This document shows, piece after piece, positions 54,361 through 62,785 of a stretch of 64,000 bases of DNA (position 1 is its first letter; the number at the start of each line of letters is the position of its first letter). Location of the stretch: contig NZ_JAIQDG010000014.1 in NCBI RefSeq assembly GCF_020037125.1, positions 178,567 to 242,566 of the forward strand, written 5' to 3'. Position numbers and translations under genes: made by a program. Under the pieces are notes generated by a model. The model was not told where the DNA came from, ran no database searches, and saw only the letters and a list, made by a program, of their open reading frames with translations. Source of the stretch: Myxococcus sp. RHSTA-1-4 (GTDB lineage Bacteria > Myxococcota > Myxococcia > Myxococcales > Myxococcaceae).

Positions 54361-55347
54361 TCAGACCTTTCCGTTGGGGGTGAGGAGCACCTTGCCGGCG
54401 CGGCCGCCCTCCATGGCGCGGGCCAGCGCGTCCTGGATTCCCTCCAGCGGGAAGGTGCCCTCCACCGGAGTGCGCAGGGTGCCGTTCGCAATCAACCCCG
54501 CGAGCCGGGCGAAGAGGGCGCGCTGTTCCTCGCGCGGCGTGCGCTTCATCCACAGCACCAGCCAGAAGCCGCGCAGGGTGATGTCCTTGAAGATGGAGGC
54601 CGCCGCGGACAGCTTCGGGCCCTTGCCGCTCATGACGCCGTAGTTCACCACCACGCCGCCCGGGGCGAGCGAGTCCCCCAGCCGCTGGGTGCCGTCACCG
54701 CCGACCGCATCGAAGGCCAGCCGCACCTTCGCGCCGCCCGTCACCTCGCGTACGCGCTCGGGCAGGTTGTCCGAGTCCACCACCACGGCGTCCGCACCCA
54801 GCGCGGTCAGCTCCGGAGCCAGCTCCTCGCGGCGCACCACGTTGACCGTCTTGTACCCGGCCAGCTTCGCCAGGGAGATGACGTAGCGCCCCACCGCCGA
54901 GTTGGCGGCGTTCTGCAGCACCCACTCCCCCGGCTGGAGGGTGACGTACTGCTTCAGCAGGAGCTCCGCGGTGGGCGGGTTGATGAACATCATCGACGCC
55001 TGCTTCACGTCGGTGCCCGGGGGAAGCTGCACCAGCGCCTCGGCCGGGGCGGTGAGGTGCGTGCGCCACGTGCCCGAGCCGAGGGGGAGGAACACGAGGT
55101 CCCCCACGCGCACGGCGGTGGAGTCCTTCACCTCCACCACCCGGCCCACGCCCTCGTTGCCGGGGACGGCCGGAAGCTTCGGGAGCTGGCCGTACTGGCC
55201 GGTGAGGGTGAGCAGGTCGGAGGGGTTGATGGGGGTGGCCAGGACTTCCATCCGGGCCTCGCCCGGCTGCAGCGGCGCGTCGGGCTCCTCCACCACTTCC
55301 ACCACCTTCAACGGCTGTCCGAAGGTCGAGAACCGCACTGCTTTCAT
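54361..55347 (-). CDS. MDR-family oxidoreductase, 2-enoyl thioester reductase-like
   Basis: 328 residues from the ATG at 55347. The N-terminal GroES-like domain has ATPINPSDLLTLTGQYGQLPKLPAVPGNEGVGRV, and the Rossmann domain has WVLQNAANSAVGRYVISLAKLAGYKTVNVVRREE and LAFDAVGGDGTQRLGDSLAPGGVVVNYGVMSG. The NAANSAVG motif is typical of the mitochondrial-type enoyl reductase (MECR/Etr1) group, which reduces trans-2-enoyl thioesters with NADPH. The SDR gene follows after three bases. The pair could serve fatty-acid or polyketide-like metabolism. Confidence 0.87.
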   Translation of the reverse strand: MKAVRFSTFGQPLKVVEVVEEPDAPLQPGEARMEVLATPINPSDLLTLTGQYGQLPKLPAVPGNEGVGRVVEVKDSTAVRVGDLVFLPLGSGTWRTHLTAPAEALVQLPPGTDVKQASMMFINPPTAELLLKQYVTLQPGEWVLQNAANSAVGRYVISLAKLAGYKTVNVVRREELAPELTALGADAVVVDSDNLPERVREVTGGAKVRLAFDAVGGDGTQRLGDSLAPGGVVVNYGVMSGKGPKLSAAASIFKDITLRGFWLVLWMKRTPREEQRALFARLAGLIANGTLRTPVEGTFPLEGIQDALARAMEGGRAGKVLLTPNGKV

Positions 55348-55542
55348 GGGGCGCTCCAGGTTGGCGCGAGAGTGTGGGCCGCACCCTAGCGGCCCCGGGC
55401 CCAGGTGCCGAGCGTGCAGGCAGGCGATGTCCCGCGCCGCACCCCACCTCCTGGGGTGGTGTGGGACAGGCGCCGGTGTCCACCCGCGGACGGGGAGGGC
55501 AAGCGGCTGACGCTCACGGACAGTCCACCCTCGCCAGCGGCG

Positions 55543-56652
55543 ATGACGCTGTCCACCTTCAGTCCTGGCCCACGGCGGCGGGGCGGCGAGGAGGCGAGGG
55601 TGAGCGACGCGCGCGGGGAGGTGTCCCTGGGCCAGCCGGCCGGTGCCGCGGTGGCGGTGCCCTCCCTGCCGGGAGGCTGGCGGCGGCGGCTGGTGGGACT
55701 GCTGCGTCCCGTCTTCGCGCTGGCCGGGCTGGGCATGCTGGCGCTGCTGGTGCGCAAGGCGGGCCCGCGCGAATTGGGCACCGTGCTGGCGGAGGCCGCG
55801 GCATGGCTGCCCTGCGTGGCGCTGCTCGAGTTGGGCCGCCAGTGCATGGACGCGCTGGCGACACGGTCTTCCTATGGGGCCGCGGCCGGGCACGTGCCGC
55901 TCCGCGTGCTGGCGCGCGCGCAGCTCATCGGCACGGCGGTGTCCAGCATGGCCCCGGCGGGCCGCGCGGCGGCGGAGGCGACCAAGGCGGCCTTCCTCAC
56001 GCCCCACATGGGCGGCGGCACGGCCACGGCGGCGGCGGCCACCTCGCAGTCCGCCTCGCTGGCCGCCGGAGGCTTCATCTCCTTCCCGTGCGCCCTGGCG
56101 TCATACCTGCTGACGGGCATGTCCCTCTTCACGGTGGCCATGCTGGTGCATGGAGTGGTGCTGGTGGCGCTGTCGGCGGGCGTGCGCGCGTGCATGCGCG
56201 CGAAGCGGCCCGGTGTCTGGCTGGCGTGCCGCTTCCGCCGCTGGTCCTCGCACGCGGAGCAGTTCCAGGCCACCGCGCGGTGTGGCTCGCTGTTGCCCTG
56301 GCGCCCCACGCTGGCCTTCCTGGGCAGCCGGGTGCTCCAGGTGGGGCAGTACGCCGTGTTGACGCATGCGGTGGGCATCGACACGTCGCTGGTGCAGGCC
56401 CTCTTCTCGCAGGGCCTCTACCTGTGCGCGCTGGCGGTGGGCTCGCTGGTGCCGGGGCAGGTGGGGGTGAGCGACGGCGCCTTCGCGCTGGCGGCGGGGG
56501 TGCTGGACACCACGGCCGCGCGCGCCATGTCGGTGGCGCTGCTGGGGCACGTGGTGCAGTTGCTCTTCGTCGTGGCGGGCGCGCTCACGCCGCTGGTGTG
56601 GCGGGTGCCGCCCGCGCCTCGGCCCGCCGCACCCGCACCGGAGTGCCGCTGA
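55543..56652 (+). CDS. Flippase-like integral membrane protein (UPF0104/LPG synthase TM type)
   Basis: 369 residues from the ATG at 55543; a longer frame from 55405 is possible. Six or more membrane segments are visible (VFALAGLGMLALLV, FISFPCALASYLLTGMSLF, AMLVHGVVLVALSAGV, LVQALFSQGLYLCALAVGSLVPGQVGVSDGAFALAAGVL, VALLGHVVQLLFVVAGALTPLVW). The GQVGVSDGAF motif with the surrounding segments recalls the transmembrane part of lysylphosphatidylglycerol synthases. The role may be lipid or glycolipid translocation. Its 3' end overlaps the oppositely oriented molybdopterin gene by 68 bases. Confidence 0.7.
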   Translation: MTLSTFSPGPRRRGGEEARVSDARGEVSLGQPAGAAVAVPSLPGGWRRRLVGLLRPVFALAGLGMLALLVRKAGPRELGTVLAEAAAWLPCVALLELGRQCMDALATRSSYGAAAGHVPLRVLARAQLIGTAVSSMAPAGRAAAEATKAAFLTPHMGGGTATAAAATSQSASLAAGGFISFPCALASYLLTGMSLFTVAMLVHGVVLVALSAGVRACMRAKRPGVWLACRFRRWSSHAEQFQATARCGSLLPWRPTLAFLGSRVLQVGQYAVLTHAVGIDTSLVQALFSQGLYLCALAVGSLVPGQVGVSDGAFALAAGVLDTTAARAMSVALLGHVVQLLFVVAGALTPLVWRVPPAPRPAAPAPECR

Positions 56653-58801
56653 AGGCGGCGTTGCCGCTGAGCGTGTCCAGGACGTGGTCGTCCGTGAGGT
56701 CGTTGATGCTGGCGCCCGCGTGCTCGGTGGCGACCTTCAGCCGGGTGCCCTGGCGGCCGTGCCCGTAGCCGTGCGGCAGGCTCACCACGCCGGGCATCAC
56801 GTCCTCCGTCACGGAGACGGGCACGGTGACTTCACCGACGCGCGAGGTGATGGTGGCGTCCGCGCCGTCGGCGAGCCCCAGCCGCGCCGCGTCTTCCGGG
56901 TGCACCATCAGCGTGCAGCGCGGCTTGCCCTTCAGCAGGCCGGACACGTTGTGCATCCAGGAGTTGTTGTCGCGCAGGTGGCGCCGGCCGATGAGCAGCA
57001 GCTCGCCGCCGCGCGCCTCGGGGGCGGCGCCGTCCGGGAAGCGCTCGCGCAGCCGCTTCATGTCGGCCACCAGCGGCTCCGGGGCCAGGTGGATGCGGCG
57101 GTCCTTCGTCTGGAGGCGCTGGGGGAGGCACGGCTCCAGCGGGCCCAGGTCCACGCCGTGAGGGGACTCGCGCAGCTTCGCCAGGGTGAGGCCGTGCTTC
57201 AGCGGGTGGAAGCGGGCGCCATGGGGCCCCATGCGCAGGCCGATGTCGAGGATGCGCTCGGGCCCCATCCGCGACAGGGCCTGGTACTTCAGCATGGCGC
57301 GCACGGATGGACGGCCCCTGCGCAGCGCCTCCAGCCGGTGCTGGAGCGCCAGGGCAATCTGCCAGTCGTGGCGCCCGTCCGGTCCGGGCTCGAAGAGGGC
57401 GGGCGAGTACTTCGCCGTGTTGCGCACGGCCAGCGCGTGGAAGACGAGGTCGTAGTGGCTCCGCTCCAGCGGAGAGACGGGCGGGAGGATGAGGTGGGCG
57501 TGGCGCGTCGTCTCGTTGAGGTACGGGTCGATGCTCACCATGAAGTCCAGTCCGCCCAGTGCCCGCTCCAGCTGCGAGCCATTGGGCGTGGACAGCACGG
57601 GGTTGCCCGCCATGGTGAGCAGCGCGCGGATGCGGCCCTCTCCCGGGGTGAGGATTTCCTCGGCGAGCGCGGCCACGGGCAGCTCTCCGGCGAACTCGGG
57701 CAGCCCGCGCACGCGGCTCTTCCAGCGGCCGAAGCTGCCGCGGCTCAGGCCCAGGGCCCGGGGGCCGCCGACGAGGTCGAAGGCGGGCCGGGTGAACATG
57801 GCGCCGCCCTCGCGGTCCAGGTTGCCCGTCACCGCGTGGAGGACGTTGATGAGCCACTGGCAGAGCGCGCCGAAGGGCTGCGTGGACAGGCCCATGCGGC
57901 CGTAGCAGACGGCGCCCTCGGCGGCGAGGAAGTCCCGGGCGATGCCGCGCAACACGTCCGCGGGCACACCGGTGTGCGGGGCCACGCGCTCGGGCGTGAA
58001 GTCGCGGGCCAGCTCGCGCACCGCCTCCAGGCCCTCCAGGTGCGAGGCGAGGGGGCCCGGGCGGGGCGTGCCCTCCACCACGGCCACGTGCAGCAGGGCG
58101 AGCAGCGCGAGCGCGTCCGTGCCGGGGCGGATGAAGACGTGCGTGTCCGCGATGCGGGCCGTCTCGGTGCGGCGCGGGTCGATGACGACGATGCGGCCGC
58201 CGCGCTGCTGGATGGCACGCAGGCGGGCGCGCACGTCCGGGGCCGTCATCATGCTGCCGTTGGAGGCCAGCGGGTTGGCGCCCAGCACCAGCATGTACCG
58301 GGTGCGGTCGATGTCGGGGATGGGCACCAGGAGCTGGTGGCCGAACATGAAGTACGCGGCGAACTGGTGGGGGAGCTGGTCCACCGAGGTGGCGGAGTAG
58401 CGGTTGCGCGAGCGCAGGGAGCGCAGCAGCCCCGGGGCGAACATGAGGGCGCCCACGTTGTGGACGTTGGGGTTGCCCAGGTACACGGCCACCGAGTCCC
58501 GGCCGTGCTCCCGCTGGGCCGCGTGGAGGCGGCGCGCGGCCTCGTCGAGCGCGTCATCCCAGGAGACCTGCTCCCAGCCGCTCGCGGTGCGCCGCATCGG
58601 GTGGCGCAGCCGGTCCGGGTCCTCGTGCAGGTCCTGGAGGGCCAGGGCCTTGGGACAGATGTGGCCGCGGCTGAACGGGTCCTCCTCGTCGCCGCGGATG
58701 GAGGTGATTCGGTGGCCCTGCAGCTCGATGCGCAGGCCGCACATGGCCTCGCAGAGGTTGCAGGTACGGAAGTGGACCCGGGACTCGGCGGAGGCGCTCA
58801 T
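56585..58801 (-). CDS. Molybdopterin-dependent oxidoreductase with 4Fe-4S cluster
   Basis: 738 residues from the ATG at 58801; the frame extends 15 codons upstream without family features. The N-terminal cluster motif is HFRTCNLCEAMCGLRIE with a further HICPKALALQ. The molybdopterin-binding parts are LGANPLASNGSMMTAPDVR, VVIDPRRTETARIADTHVFIRPGTDALALLALLHV, NPVLSTPNGSQLERAL, and the C-terminal MoCo-binding HPEDAARLGLADGADATITSRVG. It is a DMSO-reductase/formate-dehydrogenase-type catalytic subunit of unknown substrate, without a Tat signal and so cytoplasmic. No electron-transfer subunit lies nearby. Confidence 0.9.
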   Translation of the reverse strand: MSASAESRVHFRTCNLCEAMCGLRIELQGHRITSIRGDEEDPFSRGHICPKALALQDLHEDPDRLRHPMRRTASGWEQVSWDDALDEAARRLHAAQREHGRDSVAVYLGNPNVHNVGALMFAPGLLRSLRSRNRYSATSVDQLPHQFAAYFMFGHQLLVPIPDIDRTRYMLVLGANPLASNGSMMTAPDVRARLRAIQQRGGRIVVIDPRRTETARIADTHVFIRPGTDALALLALLHVAVVEGTPRPGPLASHLEGLEAVRELARDFTPERVAPHTGVPADVLRGIARDFLAAEGAVCYGRMGLSTQPFGALCQWLINVLHAVTGNLDREGGAMFTRPAFDLVGGPRALGLSRGSFGRWKSRVRGLPEFAGELPVAALAEEILTPGEGRIRALLTMAGNPVLSTPNGSQLERALGGLDFMVSIDPYLNETTRHAHLILPPVSPLERSHYDLVFHALAVRNTAKYSPALFEPGPDGRHDWQIALALQHRLEALRRGRPSVRAMLKYQALSRMGPERILDIGLRMGPHGARFHPLKHGLTLAKLRESPHGVDLGPLEPCLPQRLQTKDRRIHLAPEPLVADMKRLRERFPDGAAPEARGGELLLIGRRHLRDNNSWMHNVSGLLKGKPRCTLMVHPEDAARLGLADGADATITSRVGEVTVPVSVTEDVMPGVVSLPHGYGHGRQGTRLKVATEHAGASINDLTDDHVLDTLSGNAAFSGTPVRVRRAEARAAPATPAA

Positions 58802-58945
58802 GGCGCGGACTCTATAACGCTCCGAGTCGGCGCCCCGCACCGCCACCGCGGGCCGTGGGCATCAGTTGGAGTCCAGACGAAAGGTCATTCCGTGCGACTG
58901 CTCGATTGCAACCCGGCTGCGTTGCGTTGCCATTGCCGCGTCGCG

Positions 58946-59050
58946 GCATCCACGCTCCGTGGAATGCCCGCTCCGTGCGTGGGGTTGTCTGCCCTGCTGC
59001 CCTCCGTTGAAGCAGGGGCGTGACATACGCCTGACAAAGAATCGTCAGGC
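58946..59050. promoter_or_regulatory. Cluster of inverted repeats in front of the KAS III gene
   Basis: Three stems follow each other in the region upstream of the gene at 59072: 58946-58967 (GCAT-CCACG/CGTGG-ATGC around CTC), 58993-59016 (CCTGCT/AGCAGG), and 59029-59050 (arms GCCTGAC and GTCAGGC around eight bases). The last is a perfect seven-base repeat only 21 bases before the start codon and could be an operator. The function of the cluster is unknown. Confidence 0.4.
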
Positions 59051-59071
59051 TCCGCGGTTAGAGGGTTTCAC

Positions 59072-60082
59072 ATGTTCCTGCACGCGCTCGGCCACTTCCA
59101 CCCGCCCAACATCCTGACCAATGCCTTCTTCGAGGAGCTGGGCCTCGAGACGAACGACGCGTGGATTCTGGAGCGGGTGGGCATCCGCACGCGGCACACG
59201 GTGCTGCCGCTGGAGTACCTGCGCGAGACGCGCAACCGCGACGTGCGCGCGGCGCAGGAGGCGGCCCTCTTCAGCAACGCGGAGACGGGCAGGCGGGCGG
59301 CGCTGATGGCGCTGGAGCGCGCGGGGCTGAAGCCGTCGGACATCGGCATGGTGGTGGCGGGCGGGTGCAGTCCGGACGAGTGCATTCCCGCCGAGTCGAA
59401 CCGCGTGGCGCAGCTCCTGGGCATCGACGCGCCGGCGGTGGACCTGCAGAGCGCGTGCTCCTCGTTCTGCATGCAGCTCCACTTCCTCACGGGCATGCGG
59501 CCGGAGCGTCTGCCGGAGTTCGTGCTGGTGGTGAACATGGATAACTCCACACGCGTGGTGGACTACTCGGACCGCTCCAGCGCGGTGCTGTGGGGCGATG
59601 GCGCGTCGGCGGCGATTCTGTCCCCGCGCGTGCCCGGGCGCTGGACGGTGACGGAGACGCTGCTCGCGGGAGACCCGGCGGGGGCGGACAAGGTGCGGGT
59701 GCCGCGGGTGGGGCACTTCACCCAGCAGGGCGGCGAGGTGCAGAAGTTCGCCATCCGCCGCGCGGGCGAGACGTTCCTGGAGCTGCGCTCGCGGTACCTG
59801 AAGCGCCACCCGGAGAAGGGGCAGGGGGACGTCACCTTCATCGGGCACCAGGCGAACCTCCGGATGCTGGAGTCCGTGCAGCGGCGCTGCGAGGTGCCCG
59901 ACGCGCGGCACCGGTACAACGTGCACATCCGTGGGAACACGGGCGCGGCCGGAGCGCCGAGCGTGCTGAGCGAGCACTGGGATGACCCGTCGATGGGCGA
60001 TGCCGTCGTCCTGAGTGTCGTCGGCAGCGGGCTCACCTGGGCGGGCGCGCTGCTCGAGCGCACGGCGGCTGGTACGCGGTAG
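59072..60082 (+). CDS. 3-oxoacyl-ACP synthase III-like (KAS III) enzyme
   Basis: 336 residues. The catalytic triad of the thiolase fold is intact: Cys in LQSACSSFCMQL, His in FIGHQANLRMLESVQ and Asn in RGNTGAAGAPSVLSEHW. WGDGASAAIL is also typical. Such enzymes start fatty-acid or polyketide chains or join acyl groups in secondary metabolism. No acyl carrier protein or partner synthase lies beside it. AGAGGG precedes the ATG, and the operator-like repeat at 59029-59050 lies upstream. Confidence 0.88.
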   Translation: MFLHALGHFHPPNILTNAFFEELGLETNDAWILERVGIRTRHTVLPLEYLRETRNRDVRAAQEAALFSNAETGRRAALMALERAGLKPSDIGMVVAGGCSPDECIPAESNRVAQLLGIDAPAVDLQSACSSFCMQLHFLTGMRPERLPEFVLVVNMDNSTRVVDYSDRSSAVLWGDGASAAILSPRVPGRWTVTETLLAGDPAGADKVRVPRVGHFTQQGGEVQKFAIRRAGETFLELRSRYLKRHPEKGQGDVTFIGHQANLRMLESVQRRCEVPDARHRYNVHIRGNTGAAGAPSVLSEHWDDPSMGDAVVLSVVGSGLTWAGALLERTAAGTR

Positions 60083-60173
60083 CGCGGGGCGCACTGCGCG
60101 GCCTGGGTTCGGGGCCGCCTGAAGTGATGTGTCAGTGGCTTCGGGTATTCCATGGAATGCCAGGAGAGGCCAC

Positions 60174-61922
60174 ATGGACGACGGACGAGCCCGGAGTGCC
60201 GAGAGTGCCCGCCGATTGGGAGCGTTGGCGCTGGTGGGGCTGGTGCTGCTGTCGTCGGGCTGCCAGGGCTGGGGTGGTGAGAGGCTGGGGCCATGGCTGG
60301 AGAGCGCGCCGCCCCGCTACCACTCCGCCTCACCGCCTGCCTTCCCTCGGCCTCATTCTCACGACGACGGCAGCGGTGGCGGCACTTTGGGCGGGCCGGA
60401 GCTGGGCCGCTTCATGGCCTTCGTGCGAGAGAAGCAGGCTGCGCTGCGCCGTCCCCAGGTGCCCGAGTCTGAGCGGCGCGAGGGAGAAGCTGCGCTGCTG
60501 GAGGTACTGGCGTGGCTGCATGGGCGCGGTGAGGAGCAGCTCTCACGCGAGGAGCCGTTGGACGTGTACCTGCGCTTCAAGGTGGCGCGGGTGCAGCGGC
60601 ACCGCGAGGCCGCAGCGCGCGACGAGGTGGTGGAAGCGAAGCTGGAGGAGTTTCTCCAGTGGGCGAGAGAGCGCAGCCGGCTATTGGCCTCGCGCCACTT
60701 CCGCAAGGCCGGCCGTGAATGGCTGGTGACGGAGAGTCCCGTCTACGAGGGCGCGCAGGATGCCCTCACCTCGGCGGTGCTGGCCTGGGCGTACGCGCAC
60801 ACGCAGGACCCGGACTTTCCGCGCAAGAGTCCGCAGGAAGTGGCGGTGTACCTGCTGGCGAAGCGCAGCGCGCTGGCCACGGCGCTGGCGTTGGGCAACG
60901 CGTCGCCGCCGCACCTGGACTGGGTGCCTGAGTCGGTGGAGGTGGTGCCCGTCGAGGAGATGCTGGTGGAAGTGGCGGTGGGGCTGCTGCCCGTGGCGGG
61001 GGAGTCGGCGGACCTGTTGGGGGCGGTGGGGGGCCTCAGCGTCCTGGGCCGGCGGTTGAGTCCAGAGGAGCGGCTGCTGTGCGCGGTGGTGCTGCTGCTT
61101 CCGGTGCTCAGCGGCAGCCTGGTGGCGCACACGCTGGACTCCTCGCGCGCGGCGCTGCTGACGGGGCGCAGCCTGCAAGAAGCGCAGGTGATTGGGCGGG
61201 TGGCGCAGCACCTGGCGCCCGAGGAAGCGGAGCGGGTGCAGCGGCTGCTGAGGCAGGCCGGGCGGGGAGAGACGGTGGCGGCGGAGGAGACGCGGTGGCT
61301 GCGGGAGCTGTCGGAGCGGCTGAGGGAGCCGCTGGCGGAGGTTGCGCGGGCGGTGAAGGCGGGAGAGCGGGTGCCGCTGCTGGGCTCGCGTGCCACGGCG
61401 GAAGGCGCGAGGCTGGTGCCGGGCAGCGGTGAGCACCTGGCGCAGGCGTGGGTGGACTACCAGTTCCGCCACCCCGGGAAGTACCCGCGCTTCGACTTCA
61501 CGCCGGACTCGAAGTGGGAGCGGATGTACCGCACGGTGCTGGAGAACGCGGGCCAGGGAGGGGAGTTCGAGGTGCAGGTGCTGCAGAAGCACGGCTACCA
61601 GAAGAACACGGCCCTCATGCTGCCGCCGCCGGGAGGCAAGCCGGAGCAGGGCTTCATCCCGGACTCGGTGGTGGGCAACCCCGAGGAGTTGGTGTGGGGC
61701 CGGCCCTACCGCTTCGTGGAGGCGAAGGCTCGCGCCGAGATGCCACTGACCGGCAACCTCGCGGCCATGATCACGTATGTGAAGACGTTCGGTGGCCACA
61801 TCGAGGTGCACTTTCGCTCTGCACGTCATGCGCAGGGCCAGACGGTGCTTACCGAGCCGTTACGCATGGAACTCCGTAAGCTCTCAGGTGAGGGCAAGGC
61901 ACACGTAAGATGGTTCCCCTGA
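60174..61922 (+). CDS. SitA-like polymorphic toxin lipoprotein with a C-terminal nuclease-like domain
   Basis: 582 residues from the ATG at 60174 with a GGAGAGG ribosome site. The signal ends LLSSGC (C30). Residues 60-255 are a conserved helical part. A hydrophobic stretch follows (about 263-318, GLLPVAGESADLLGAVGGLSVLG, RLLCAVVLLLPVLSG), resembling pre-toxin TG regions. The C-terminal 160 residues are a separate toxin domain with D497 (FIPDSVV) and E516-A-K518 (FVEAKAR), the order expected for a PD-(D/E)xK nuclease. In Myxococcus, SitA lipoproteins are passed to kin by outer-membrane exchange and kill recipients lacking the matching immunity protein. The immunity gene follows directly. Toxin class is inferred from motifs. 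Confidence 0.7.
   Translation: MDDGRARSAESARRLGALALVGLVLLSSGCQGWGGERLGPWLESAPPRYHSASPPAFPRPHSHDDGSGGGTLGGPELGRFMAFVREKQAALRRPQVPESERREGEAALLEVLAWLHGRGEEQLSREEPLDVYLRFKVARVQRHREAAARDEVVEAKLEEFLQWARERSRLLASRHFRKAGREWLVTESPVYEGAQDALTSAVLAWAYAHTQDPDFPRKSPQEVAVYLLAKRSALATALALGNASPPHLDWVPESVEVVPVEEMLVEVAVGLLPVAGESADLLGAVGGLSVLGRRLSPEERLLCAVVLLLPVLSGSLVAHTLDSSRAALLTGRSLQEAQVIGRVAQHLAPEEAERVQRLLRQAGRGETVAAEETRWLRELSERLREPLAEVARAVKAGERVPLLGSRATAEGARLVPGSGEHLAQAWVDYQFRHPGKYPRFDFTPDSKWERMYRTVLENAGQGGEFEVQVLQKHGYQKNTALMLPPPGGKPEQGFIPDSVVGNPEELVWGRPYRFVEAKARAEMPLTGNLAAMITYVKTFGGHIEVHFRSARHAQGQTVLTEPLRMELRKLSGEGKAHVRWFP
60211..61238. repeat. First copy of a 1.03-kb direct repeat
   Basis: This segment matches 62826-63853 base by base at a constant offset of 2615, with only scattered substitutions and no gap seen. 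It covers the conserved N-terminal and hydrophobic part of the toxin and ends exactly where the toxin-specific half begins. The divergence point, after GAAGCGGAGCGGGTG, is sharp. Confidence 0.85.
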
Positions 61923-61930
61923 GGCTCACA

Positions 61931-62704
61931 ATGGTTTCGAGACCTGTTTCCACGACCATCCATCTTCCACCGGGGCAGATGTCCGCTTCGGTCGTGCGCG
62001 AGATTCTCCGTCTTGCATTCACGGAGTATCGCTTGTTCCCACCTGCCCTGACCTCGTGCCTTGGCGAGGCTTCGCGAGTGAAGGGCGAGCGGATCGACTA
62101 CGGCGCCGTTCTGGCTCATTACGACGAATGCGGGAGCATCAGCATCATGGACCGCATGGAGCGTGACTTCTTGATGATCTATTCGGCCAGACGCGCGGAG
62201 TTTCCATGGGTGGGGAGCGTCTTCTGGGCAACCTCCCTTCCCGATACGATGGCGGAAGAATGGCGCGATACCCACCTTCATCAGGTCATGGAGGTCATGC
62301 GACTGGTGGGCTCCTACCTGGCTCAGGTCGCGATGATTGATGATTTGCACCGCAAGATGGAGCGGTTCATCCCTCTTCCCGACGGCTTTGGCACCGAGCA
62401 GACCTCCACGGTGAGAGACCCCAGCGAAGGGCTCGCGGGCCTCTTCTGGCGCAACATCTTCGGCCCGCCGTTCGTGCGGATGTTCGGGGACCGGCTCCTG
62501 TCCCTGCCGCCCGGCACCGTTCAGGACCTGGGAGACGGGCTCGTCCTGGTCCAGCCCTACGAGCTGCCCACCCAGGCGATGACGCCCGAGGGTGACGCGG
62601 CGGAGGAGCGCCTCATCACGGTGCTCGGCCCGGAGTGCTTCTACGACCACGCGCACCACCGCAAGCCGACGCGTGTGCCGGAGCTCACCCTGCCCGCGAA
62701 GTGA
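61931..62704 (+). CDS. SitI-like immunity protein for the SitA-like toxin
   Basis: 257 residues from the ATG at 61931 with TGAGG six bases upstream; an earlier ATG at 61910 would overlap the toxin end by 13 bases. The start lies eight bases after the toxin stop. The N-terminal half is helical and less GC-rich (REILRLAFTEYRLFPP), and the C-terminal part contains AGLFWRNIFGPPFVRMFGDRLLSLPPGTVQDLGDGLVLVQPYELP and TPEGDAAEERLITVLGPECFYDH. No signal peptide, so it should act in the cytoplasm, where a nuclease toxin would. The immunity role is inferred from position and composition. Confidence 0.6.
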   Translation: MVSRPVSTTIHLPPGQMSASVVREILRLAFTEYRLFPPALTSCLGEASRVKGERIDYGAVLAHYDECGSISIMDRMERDFLMIYSARRAEFPWVGSVFWATSLPDTMAEEWRDTHLHQVMEVMRLVGSYLAQVAMIDDLHRKMERFIPLPDGFGTEQTSTVRDPSEGLAGLFWRNIFGPPFVRMFGDRLLSLPPGTVQDLGDGLVLVQPYELPTQAMTPEGDAAEERLITVLGPECFYDHAHHRKPTRVPELTLPAK

Positions 62705-62785
62705 GCCCCCTGTCGTTGGTGGAGTGCGAGCTCACCGGTTGTGTCAGCGCCTCCTGGTAACGCTTGGATTTCCAGGAGGCGTCAC

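Noticed and set aside
53668..55389. A 573-codon plus-strand frame across the SDR and MDR genes
   Set aside because: It runs opposite two complete oxidoreductases and shows only shadow composition.
56684..59023. A 779-codon plus-strand frame opposite the molybdopterin gene
   Set aside because: The minus strand has clear cluster and cofactor motifs; this frame has none.
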